A stretch of 64,000 bases of DNA, from NCBI RefSeq assembly GCF_003053845.1, contig NZ_QAYG01000002.1:62001-126000 (forward strand), given 5' to 3'. Origin of the DNA: Breoghania corrubedonensis (GTDB lineage: Bacteria; Pseudomonadota; Alphaproteobacteria; Rhizobiales; Stappiaceae). The translations under genes and the position numbers were made by a program. The notes beneath the pieces are model-generated. The model was not told the DNA's origin, searched no databases, and saw nothing but the letters and a program-made list of their open reading frames with translations. Numbering within the stretch: position 1 is the stretch's first letter; every line of letters starts with the position of its first letter. This document shows positions 44,601 to 50,500 of the stretch, piece after piece.

Positions 44601-45054
44601 GTTCCTGACGGAGGGCTTCATCTTCTCCCCGGGGATCGGGAGGCGGAACGAAGGCACCGGGCTTGAAATTCGGATCGCGCCCATAGGTCTGACGGAACCA
44701 GACGCCCAGCGAACGGCAGAACTTGAGGGCTGAAAGCGCCTCGGCATGGGTGCCGGTAAATTCATGCGTTGCCTCGTTGCCTTGCCGCCGGACGGCGTGA
44801 AAAACGTCGGCAACCTGCCGGGGAAGAATTCCCTCATAGACCAAGCGGCGCAGGAGATCGTTCTGGTTTTCTCGGCGGTCGGGATCGTATGCAGCGGAGC
44901 GCGCAGCAATCTCCTTGAGCAGAAGTTCCGCGAATTGGCGGCTTTTGATAAGCGAAGTGTTGGCGTCCTCCGCAAAGAAGCGCTCGGCCAATACACCAAG
45001 TTGGCGCAAGGGCCCGCTCAAAGGTTGCAAATGATCAAAATTCGCGGAATGCAT
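41641..45054 (-). CDS. hsdR: Type I restriction endonuclease subunit HsdR
   Basis: The start MHSANFDHLQPLSGPLRQLG at 45054 agrees with family N-termini and gives 1137 residues; a longer frame adds a poor 39-residue leader. Parts in order: a DUF4145-like N-terminal helical region, a coiled coil (about 170-245), the nuclease core with PVDYALFVG and VIEAKRQ (PD-(D/E)xK), the SF2 motor with MATGTGKTRTCVAL and DEAHRGY, helicase motifs including LLTTGVDIPSI and QMIGRATRL, and a C-terminal coupling region. It translocates and cleaves unmodified DNA. Confidence 0.94.
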   Translation of the reverse strand: MHSANFDHLQPLSGPLRQLGVLAERFFAEDANTSLIKSRQFAELLLKEIAARSAAYDPDRRENQNDLLRRLVYEGILPRQVADVFHAVRRQGNEATHEFTGTHAEALSALKFCRSLGVWFRQTYGRDPNFKPGAFVPPPDPRGEDEALRQELAELRKAVLSAEAELRAAHASAEEQVRARQAAEELAGQARAESVVWEQTAAEFEASQNELAKQLEALQAAAAAEPAQIRVELKQAGRDAAGKLELDEADTRLLIDVQLIDKQWEADSKTLRHSAGTRPEAGRNIAIAEWPTESGPVDYALFVGHTCVGVIEAKRQSTNVPGTLRQAERYARDIRLEPGNRYPDAPWQHGLDDPFRVPFVFATNGRSYVRQWQTVSGIWYRDVRRATNQDCVLPEWFSPSDLVAKLETDVDAAAQGLAEEGFGYGALRPYQEDAVRAVEEAVEAGQRNILISMATGTGKTRTCVALMYRLLKHRRFRRILFLVDRTALGEQTTDALETTELEGLLKFAQIYKVAGLDQRLPEPEDQVQVATVQSLVARILNEDDPDRRPTPGTYDCIIVDEAHRGYTLDAELRETDIGFRNVDDYQSAYRQVLDYFDAVKIALTATPALHTREIFGDPVFSYGYRQAVVEGWLNDHLPPRRITTALAEAGIHFEGGEEVEIIDPRTGQIDLFDLPDDVSLDYDLATFNKRVYSENFNRVVCRALAAEIAPDRPGKTLIFAARDSHADDVVHILTEELREEYGISAVPHGMVMKITGSVPGNQDLILKFRNDPLPKYVVTVDLLTTGVDIPSICNLVFLRRVASRILYDQMIGRATRLCPEIGKENFRIFDAVDLYANLQNMSDMRPVVVRPDISMAQLAADLGHAQTDEDRNWVAGQIVVRMRSLARRLDEDQIEQFTRAAGQTPEEAVTDLSRRAGHEVGHWFDEHPRAIEILDRPPVRRRGPGDGVAISTHEDELLHIREIFGDNATPEDYIEGFERYVRQNMNAVPAMIAATQRPRELTRKELSELAALLDEHHYSEAMLRAAYGSARNADIAAHIIGFVRQAAIGDPLVPYAKRVENAIVAIEKSRPWTQRQKDWLRRIGRALKDKPVADPTLFDQGAFADRGGFKRIAQEFDGELDEVLRQINEAIWPPSAA

Positions 45055-45235
45055 GAGCACAACCAAATGGAGAACTGCTTGCTTCGTTATATATACCAAT
45101 AAAAACAACGTTTGTGCCGCCTGGGCAATAGGCGGTCGGGATGCTGGATTGCGCGTGACGCTTTTCCGCACGAACGCGCGCCTTTGAACAGGTTAGAGGC
45201 TTTCTCCCCCTCAAACCCCAGTCACTCGTGGCGCA

Positions 45236-45418
45236 GTGACAAGCATGAAAGGCATGCTTGGTGATGCGAACAAGATGCAGATCTCTGCACCTGTTCAGCC
45301 GGGCAACTCTGGCGGCCCGGTGGTGAATGCGCGCGGCGAGCTGATTGGCGTGGTCGTGTCTGTCCTGGCTCACCGGTCGGCGCTGCCCAGTCCTTACATC
45401 CGCTCCGGTTTGTCCTGA
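45236..45418 (+). pseudogene. Trypsin-like serine protease, 3' fragment
   Basis: MKGMLGDANKMQISAPVQPG then NSGGPVVNARGELIGVVVS is the catalytic-serine segment of HtrA/trypsin_2-like proteases (GNSGGP). Only about 40 matching residues remain; the His and Asp parts are missing and the reading continues into unrelated sequence. It is a stray fragment upstream of hsdR. Confidence 0.5.
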
Positions 45419-45429
45419 ACGTTTCAGGA

Positions 45430-45960
45430 TCAACAGGATCGCCTTCTGCGGGTGTGCAGGGGCCTGGCGGAACGTCTCGGCCACTTCGTCGCGACATCTG
45501 CCTGCGGCTTCCTGTTCCGCATGCCATCGAAAAGCCCGTTCAACGCGGATGGATCACGCTTGCCATAATGCTGAAGCGTTGTGGGCGAGATGCTCGTGGC
45601 CGAGATTCTGGCTGAGAGCGCCCATTTCCTCCAGAGTGTTCGCCATGCGCCTGAACATCGTCGCAAGCGTGTCGCGGATCGCGTGCGGGTGAAAGCAGGG
45701 GATCCCGGCCGCAGCCGTCGCCGTCTTGAGGATGGCGCGAACCGGCGTCACCGTTTTCCAGAACGCCTCCGGCCTTGGTCCCTGGAGAGCGTCGAATGGA
45801 TTTGGCGCGCGCGGAAAGACGGGGGAACCGGCCGAGGCGCCATCGGCGCGGCGTTCCGCAAGCCAGTCGACGACGATCCGCTCGATATACTCCCCGACCG
45901 GAAACCACTCCGCAGCAAGGCGTCGGTGTAAGAGATGAGGGAGGATTCAATGTCTCCATC
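45430..45960 (-). pseudogene. Tyrosine recombinase/phage integrase, frameshifted C-terminal part
   Basis: Across at least two frames the - strand encodes YIERIVVDWLAERRADGA, then TPVRAILKTATAAAG, FHPHAIRDTLATMFRR and LEEMGALSQNLGHEHLA, and in a shifted frame LQHYGKRDPSALNGL. This is the catalytic region of tyrosine integrases (HxxR in HAIRD, the SQNLGHE helix, and the Tyr of HYG). The frameshift after GHEHLA separates the Tyr from the rest, so it is inactive. It may be the integrase that once mobilised this island. Confidence 0.65.
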
Positions 45961-46165
45961 TGACAAATTTAATAGGAAGAAGCGCTACACGTTAGCGGCG
46001 CCGTCCGATGGGCCCGGCTTCGATCCGGGAGACGGGCGAAGCATCGTCCAAGAGTTCTGCGGAAAAATGATCGATCACTTCCGGCCTCCCAGCGACAGTG
46101 GTTCGAAACCAAGCAAGTCAGAGAGACGCCATCGCGTGCAACCGGAGCTCAGCCTTCACCGGTGA
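45950..46165 (+). CDS. Small hypothetical protein
   Basis: An ATG after GGGAGGATTCA gives 71 residues, MSPSDKFNRKKRYTLAAPSD and on; hydrophilic, no recognised domain. The good ribosome site is the main support. It overlaps the 3' end of the AlpA-like gene on the other strand and the start of the integrase remnant, so it may be a chance frame. Confidence 0.3.
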   Translation: MSPSDKFNRKKRYTLAAPSDGPGFDPGDGRSIVQEFCGKMIDHFRPPSDSGSKPSKSERRHRVQPELSLHR

Positions 46166-46465
46166 TGGAAATCCGGTGCGCTGCCCTACCCAGCGCCAGA
46201 TGGTCGGCACGCTGCAATCGTAACGAAGAGCGACATTGCGAACAGAGACATACCGCTCCCCAAAGGGCTCGTCCTGCGCGTCCAAAGGCGGCTGACCAGA
46301 ACGCCTCGCCTCGTGCTCGCGCCGTTCACCTTCTCGGCTGGAAGGTTTGCGCGCTTCTACCGCGATGGACAGAGCTTTCGCCTGATCCGCAGAACCATTT
46401 GGGGGTTTGGCTGAAGAAGGAGTACAGAACCCGTCATACGGGAATTCAAATTGGGAGTTAGCCAT
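46118..46465 (-). CDS. AlpA-like helix-turn-helix protein, probably truncated
   Basis: From the ATG at 46465, 115 residues. The C-terminal half ERYVSVRNVALRYDCSVPTI then WRWVGQRTGFPSPV is an AlpA/excisionase-type MerR-like HTH. Family members continue with a Lys/Arg-rich wing, but here the frame ends AELRLHAMASL, so the 3' end looks replaced. Such regulators usually accompany tyrosine integrases, and the integrase remnant lies next door. Confidence 0.5.
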   Translation of the reverse strand: MANSQFEFPYDGFCTPSSAKPPNGSADQAKALSIAVEARKPSSREGERREHEARRSGQPPLDAQDEPFGERYVSVRNVALRYDCSVPTIWRWVGQRTGFPSPVKAELRLHAMASL

Positions 46466-46696
46466 AGCCCACCGATCTCTTGTCCCCGTCTCCGGGGATG
46501 TTGAGGTCTTGATGAGCACTCCTGCGCTCTCACTGAAAAGGCCTACCTTTTGGTGCCAATTCAGCTTTAGCTAAGAGCTGTCGATTGCGAATGAGATCCA
46601 CAAGCAGCTGCCTGGCAAATTTTGCATCGACGGCAGACGCTGGCGAGCCGATGGGTACACGTCCCAAAATTCCAATTCGGACACAGCCGGGGGAAT
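46466..46696. other. Gene-free boundary between defence island and prophage
   Basis: No gene is supported here. The segment separates the AlpA-like gene from the predicted left terminus of the Mu-like prophage at 46697. The five bases GGAAT before the terminus would be one copy of the target duplication. Confidence 0.4.
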
Positions 46697-46883
46697 TGTA
46701 ACGTGCAAGATCAGATGGCAGTGGGCGGGATTAGGTGAGATTATCCGGGAACAGCCGGGAAATCGTTGAAATGGCGGGGAAAAGGCGTCTTCAGGCGAGC
46801 GCAAGCGCCGGAACGGTGCGCAAGATCAAATGGCACTGATGGCGGATGGTTTCTGTAGGGTGCGCAAGATCACTTGGCATCGG
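46697..46883. mobile_element. Left end (attL) of a Mu-like prophage with three transposase-binding repeats
   Basis: GTGCAAGATCAGATGGCA (from 46703), GTGCGCAAGATCAAATGGCA (46816-46835) and GTGCGCAAGATCACTTGGCA (46860-46879) are copies of one element. The first starts about 6 bases inside a TG terminus (TGTAACG at 46697). Spacings of about 114 and 44 bases resemble L1-L2 and L2-L3 of phage Mu (about 105 and 43). The prophage continues past the end of the window. Confidence 0.75.
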
Positions 46884-47163
46884 GATCGGAAGCTGTACGG
46901 CGCTCGACGAGGATGCCGAGGATGCGGGAGAGCGCGGACAGGATGGATGCGCCGATCCAGCCGGTGACGAAAAGAAAATCGCGGAGAAGCGGCGCCGTAT
47001 AAGCGGCAAAAAAGCCGCTGCCGACGGCAACGACGAGGACGAGTGTCGCCACCTCCGGTGCGCGGCGCCAGTCGGCGTACAGGATAGGCAGCGCCGCCAC
47101 GATCAAGACGAGAATCATCAAGACGACGGCGACACCAGTGCCAAGGTCTTCAAACGCAGACAT
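46870..47163 (-). CDS. Small phage membrane protein
   Basis: An ATG at 47163 after GGGGGGCGTTT gives 97 residues with two or three hydrophobic segments (TGVAVVLMILVLIVAALPIL, VATLVLVVAVGSGFFAAYTA) and a short basic C-terminus. It lies between the attL repeats (it runs into the third one) and the repressor, on the repressor strand. It is therefore expressed from the lysogen and may be a lysogenic-conversion or superinfection-exclusion protein (inference from position only). Confidence 0.65.
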   Translation of the reverse strand: MSAFEDLGTGVAVVLMILVLIVAALPILYADWRRAPEVATLVLVVAVGSGFFAAYTAPLLRDFLFVTGWIGASILSALSRILGILVERRTASDPDAK

Positions 47164-47183
47164 AAACGCCCCCCTAAACCAGC

Positions 47184-47879
47184 TTAAATCGACCTTCCAT
47201 ACCACATGACGCGGCCGGCTACGTGGATGTCGGACGCTTCATTCGCCGGGACGTCCTCGGCCTCGAAGCGGTCGTTGTCGCTGATGAGGCGCAGGCTCCC
47301 GTCGCGCTTGATCTGCAGGCGCTTGACCAGGACCAGACCACCGAGGACGACGACATAAATCGCATTGTCGCGCACTGCGTTGATGGAGGTGTCAACCAGC
47401 AGGACGTCCCCGTCCCGAATGGTCGGCTCCATGCTGTCTCCTTTGGCCGTCAGCGCCCTAGCTGCTCTCGGATTTATCCCGCGACGGTGGAGCCATTCGG
47501 CGCGGAATGCCAGTAATCCCGTGTCATCTTCCCGCTCAGCCAGTGCACCATTCCCGGCCGACGCGTGGACGGACAGCCGGCGGATCATCGTAAAATCCCC
47601 GCCGGAGGCCAATTCGGTGATCAATTCCGAATGCGGAAGATCGTCTTCCTCAACATGGGGCAGCATCTGGCCTTCGCCAGATACAAGCCAAGAGATTGAT
47701 ACGCCTGCCGCTTCCGCCATGGCGCAGATCGCGCCGGCCTTCGGTTCGCTGCGCCCATTCAAATAATTTTCCAACGTCGTCCTCGCGATCCCGGACTTCG
47801 CCGCCAGCGCGTTGCCGCTTCCGGCAAGCCTGGCGCATTGGCGGATCCGTTCTGCCAGCCCGACTACATACTCAGTCAT
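47184..47879 (-). CDS. Phage repressor, HTH plus LexA-like S24 peptidase
   Basis: A 231-residue CI-type repressor. The N-terminal HTH (residues 5-65) contains ALAAKSGIARTTLENYLNGR. The C-terminal S24 domain has the self-cleaving Ser149 in AKGDSMEPTI and Lys186 in LVLVKRLQI, with a possible Ala-Gly cleavage site at SAGNGA (about 108-109). It should hold the prophage silent and be inactivated by RecA filaments after DNA damage. True Mu repressor lacks an S24 domain, so this phage is probably SOS-inducible. Confidence 0.9.
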   Translation of the reverse strand: MTEYVVGLAERIRQCARLAGSGNALAAKSGIARTTLENYLNGRSEPKAGAICAMAEAAGVSISWLVSGEGQMLPHVEEDDLPHSELITELASGGDFTMIRRLSVHASAGNGALAEREDDTGLLAFRAEWLHRRGINPRAARALTAKGDSMEPTIRDGDVLLVDTSINAVRDNAIYVVVLGGLVLVKRLQIKRDGSLRLISDNDRFEAEDVPANEASDIHVAGRVMWYGRSI

Positions 47880-47904
47880 GGCATGAACCCGGAACCGCGT
47901 TCCG

Positions 47905-48028
47905 AGTATCTGAGGATACTGACGTAACGAACATTGTCAAAATAATACAATGACTTACTGAATTTGAGTATGACGATGGGCGCAACTCAACCCGGAACGG
48001 AATATTTTGGTTGCCATACATACTCAAA
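47905..48028. promoter_or_regulatory. Repressor/Ner operator region with palindromes
   Basis: AGTATC TGAG GATACT at 47905-47920 is a perfect palindrome. TTTGAGTATG (47963-47972) and its exact complement CATACTCAAA (48019-48028) form a widely spaced pair with the same AGTAT core. The layout suits cooperative binding by the repressor and/or the Ner-like protein. Confidence 0.55.
47913..47940 (-). promoter_or_regulatory. Predicted repressor promoter
   Basis: On the - strand, TTGACA (47940-47935), a 16-base spacer and TATCCT (47918-47913) lie 34 bases before the repressor start. The -10 box overlaps the 47905-47920 palindrome, which implies autoregulation. Confidence 0.5.
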
Positions 48029-48124
48029 TCGGCCATGGTGTCACCACTTGTTACTCACATCCGTTAATTCATGGGCCGGCCGATCTCGCACACCAGGGCC
48101 GCCCAGCAATGACAGGGATCGCGC

Positions 48125-48418
48125 ATGCCCCGCGTTTGGGACAGACACGCTATTGCCGCCGAGATCCGCAGACGGGGCTCCAACCTCACCCAGCTTGCCC
48201 GCGATGCGGGCGAGCCGGACTGCACATGTCGGCAGGCCATGTCGCGGTGCTACCGCAAGGGCGAATGGATCATTGCCAATTTCCTGGGCGTCCACCCGTC
48301 CGAGTTGTGGCCCGAGCGCTACGCCAAGGCTCCAACCGGCCGCGATACTAACGCGAAGCGCGATAAGCACCAAAGCCAGAATGAGCGCTCCACAACTGAC
48401 ACGAGGTGCGCCGCATGA
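48125..48418 (+). CDS. ner: Ner-like DNA-binding regulator
   Basis: A 97-residue protein with the Ner/Nlp pattern: WDRHAIAAEIRRRGSNLTQL, then EWIIANFLGVHPSELWPERY. In Mu, Ner shuts down early and repressor transcription soon after induction. It is the first gene to the right of the repressor, divergent from it, as in Mu. The C-terminal 30 residues are polar and probably disordered. Confidence 0.8.
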   Translation: MPRVWDRHAIAAEIRRRGSNLTQLARDAGEPDCTCRQAMSRCYRKGEWIIANFLGVHPSELWPERYAKAPTGRDTNAKRDKHQSQNERSTTDTRCAA

Positions 48419-48549
48419 CCCGCCTTGTGTCCATTTATCGGCTTTTCGCTGACACCACCCTGCCGCGCGATCTCGCCGCAGCCCTCGCCCTCGCTCTCTT
48501 CATCGGCTCGGCCCTCGTCTGGATTGCCGCACTGACGGGGGAGATGTGA
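48415..48549 (+). CDS. Small phage membrane protein (44 residues)
   Basis: ATG overlaps the ner stop (ATGA). Residues about 20-40 form one membrane helix (LAAALALALFIGSALVWIAA). It is coupled to the next frame at GTGATG. Function unknown; below the length of most automatic calls. Confidence 0.5.
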   Translation: MTRLVSIYRLFADTTLPRDLAAALALALFIGSALVWIAALTGEM

Positions 48550-48692
48550 TGGGACCGATCATTGGCGCGGTTTTCGCTCTCCTGATCATCGCGATCGTTC
48601 TCAGCCTGATGGTCGCAGGCCTTGCCGCCGCCCGGCGCGAGGAATTCGAGATGCATGCGAGCTGCCTCGATGACGAGGAAGACCGCTCATGA
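48549..48692 (+). CDS. Small phage membrane protein (47 residues)
   Basis: MGPIIGAVFALLIIAIVLSL begins a single membrane helix, followed by an acidic tail (EMHASCLDDEEDRS). It shares its first base with the stop of the preceding frame and overlaps the next gene by ATGA. Function unknown. Confidence 0.5.
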   Translation: MGPIIGAVFALLIIAIVLSLMVAGLAAARREEFEMHASCLDDEEDRS

Positions 48693-49024
48693 GCAGCTTC
48701 TGGCGCGATTACCGCGATGAGTATGGCGACGCGGCGCTGCCGCCCGCCGGGCGCAAGGCGCTCGGCCTGCCGCCCGCGGACGCGCTGACCAACGACGCAC
48801 CCCAAAACCCCGGCGCGGATCTGGCCCCGCCCGCGACCGGGGAAGAAGCGCCGGCGACGAACCTCCCACGTCGCCGGCGCCAGACACTTCGCATCACGCT
48901 CGACGAGGCGCATCGCCGGATGCTTGCCGACGTTTCCGCCGAAGCGGGAACGAGCGACGCGGAGACGGCTCAATCGATCATCTCGCACGTGCTCGACGAC
49001 GACGCGTCGGCGCACGGGAGATAA
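48689..49024 (+). CDS. Hypothetical phage early protein
   Basis: 111 residues: a proline/alanine-rich N-terminal half and a C-terminal RRRRQTLRITLDEAHRRMLA helix region that could be a ribbon-helix-helix-like or oligomerisation segment. Coupled to the previous frame by ATGA and followed two bases later by the ParB-like gene. No function recognised. Confidence 0.6.
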   Translation: MSSFWRDYRDEYGDAALPPAGRKALGLPPADALTNDAPQNPGADLAPPATGEEAPATNLPRRRRQTLRITLDEAHRRMLADVSAEAGTSDAETAQSIISHVLDDDASAHGR

Positions 49025-49026
49025 AC

Positions 49027-49839
49027 ATGCTGAAGACGATACAGATTTCAGACATCGACGCTTCCAACCGACTGCGGCCGATCAATCCGACGTGGGTTTC
49101 GGCGTTTGCCGAACAGATCGCCGCCGGAGAGGATTTGCCCGCGATTGAGGTTGTCGAGACTGACGGCGGATACCGGCTTGTTGCCGGAGGGCATCGGCTC
49201 GCGGCCCACGCGAAGCTCGGGTTGACGGAAATCAAGGTCGAAGTTCTGCCAGAACGCTTCGCAGATCCGGATCAGGCACTGCTGCGCGAAATCCACGAGA
49301 ACATGTTCAATTACGGCCTGACGGCGCTTGACCGGGCCGTGCATCTGGCTGCGTGGCGCGAGGTCTACGAACGGACGAACGAGACCGACAAGCGCGGCGG
49401 CAAGCGACGCGGCAAGGCTGCGACGGAGACCAATTCGCAAGACTTTGCGAAAAGGTTTTCTCTCGCAGCGGCCGAGGCGCTGGAGATCTCCGAACGTTCC
49501 GTGCAATTGGCAGTCAAGGTCGCATCCGACATTGCAAAGGACGTGCGCGAACGCATCGCGTTTCTGGCGATCGCCGACACCATGTCGGAGCTGCTGCAGC
49601 TCACCCAACAGACGGCCGAACGGCAGCGGGCTATCGCGGACATGCTCGCCGCCGAACCTCCGCGCGCGTCAAGTGTGGCGGAGGCGGTTGCACTGATCGA
49701 TGCGGCCCCGAAGCCGATCACGCCTGCCGCCTGGGAGAGGCTTTCCGACAAGTTCTCACGGCTCAAACCGACCGAGCAGGCGCGGTTCTTCGCGCTGCAT
49801 CGCGCCGAATTCGAGGCGTGGCTGGAGGCCAATCGCTGA
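49027..49839 (+). CDS. ParB-like nuclease-domain protein
   Basis: A 270-residue protein. The N-terminal ParB/sulfiredoxin-like domain is about residues 5-95 (RPINPTWVSAFAEQIAAGED, YRLVAGGHRLAAHAKLGLTE, including the GGHR box in place of GERR, and EIHENMFNYGLTALDRA). A helical HTH-like middle (AEALEISERSVQLAVKVASD) follows, then a C-terminal helical tail. ParB-fold proteins bind CTP and DNA. In transposable alphaproteobacterial phages a ParB-like gene is often in the early operon, probably in regulation or DNA handling. No parA neighbour is present. Confidence 0.8.
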   Translation: MLKTIQISDIDASNRLRPINPTWVSAFAEQIAAGEDLPAIEVVETDGGYRLVAGGHRLAAHAKLGLTEIKVEVLPERFADPDQALLREIHENMFNYGLTALDRAVHLAAWREVYERTNETDKRGGKRRGKAATETNSQDFAKRFSLAAAEALEISERSVQLAVKVASDIAKDVRERIAFLAIADTMSELLQLTQQTAERQRAIADMLAAEPPRASSVAEAVALIDAAPKPITPAAWERLSDKFSRLKPTEQARFFALHRAEFEAWLEANR

Positions 49840-50297
49840 TGGCAAAAACGCGCGGCGATACGCTGACGGGCGATCTGCTCTCCTGGGAGCCGGAGCCGGT
49901 TTCGGTCGGCTTCGACGAGGGGCAGGTGCGCGGAAACCGGATGGCGAACCGCATTTCCCAGGCCGTCGCGCTTGCTTTGAAGAGCAGCGAACTCGGCCGG
50001 GCGGAGATCGCCGCGCGCATGAGCGATGAACTCGGTTACCCGGTCAGTGAGGCGACGCTCGACGCCTATGCGTCCGAGGCCAAGGAAAGCCACCGGATTA
50101 CGCTGGAGCGCTTCATTGCGCTTATCGAAGTCACCGGATGCCATGACCTGCTCGGCTTCGTCGCCGAATTCTTTGGTTTCCGGGTCGTGCCCCAGAAATA
50201 CGCCGATCTCATTGAACTGCATCTTCTGGAAGAACATGAGCGCGACGTGACCGCCCGCAAGCAGGCCCTGCAGGCGCGCTGGAGGGGCACGCGATGA
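49839..50297 (+). CDS. Hypothetical phage protein downstream of ParB-like
   Basis: An ATG overlapping the ParB-like stop (TGATG) gives 152 residues. A segment with HTH character (NRISQAVALALKSSELGRAE, ISDEL-like AARMSDELGYPVSEATLDAY) is followed by ESHRITLERFIALIEVTGC. It may be a DNA-binding partner of the ParB-like protein. Longer frames starting upstream run antisense to codon use of the neighbouring gene and are rejected. Confidence 0.65.
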   Translation: MAKTRGDTLTGDLLSWEPEPVSVGFDEGQVRGNRMANRISQAVALALKSSELGRAEIAARMSDELGYPVSEATLDAYASEAKESHRITLERFIALIEVTGCHDLLGFVAEFFGFRVVPQKYADLIELHLLEEHERDVTARKQALQARWRGTR

Positions 50298-50500
50298 GCA
50301 CCCATCCATGCCTCTCCTGTCAATTGCCGGACTGCGACGAGAGCGACCGGCGCTGCGCATTGAAGAAAGCGCTGCGCGAGTACTCCTACAGGTCGAAGCA
50401 AAATCTGCCAATCTCCGATGAGTTGCGCGGTACTTACACCCTTGCCTACGCGGAGATCTACGGATCCGGGCGGAACCGTAGCGGGGTAGCCACGTCATGA
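50294..50500 (+). CDS. Small Cys-containing phage protein
   Basis: 68 residues, MSTHPCLSCQLPDCDESDRR C; four cysteines in CxxC-x4-C-x6-C spacing suggest a small metal-binding knuckle. It is coupled by ATGA on both sides and directly precedes the transposase gene. Function unknown. Confidence 0.55.
   Translation: MSTHPCLSCQLPDCDESDRRCALKKALREYSYRSKQNLPISDELRGTYTLAYAEIYGSGRNRSGVATS

Noticed and set aside
46090-46115. GGTTCGAAACC resembling a tRNA T-loop
   Set aside because: It is only a short palindrome; no acceptor, D or anticodon stems surround it. No tRNA gene was found in the window.
49353-49838. Upstream extension of the gene at 49839
   Set aside because: The extension overlaps the ParB-like gene in another frame and reads as a shadow; the ATG at 49839 overlapping the ParB stop is the natural start.
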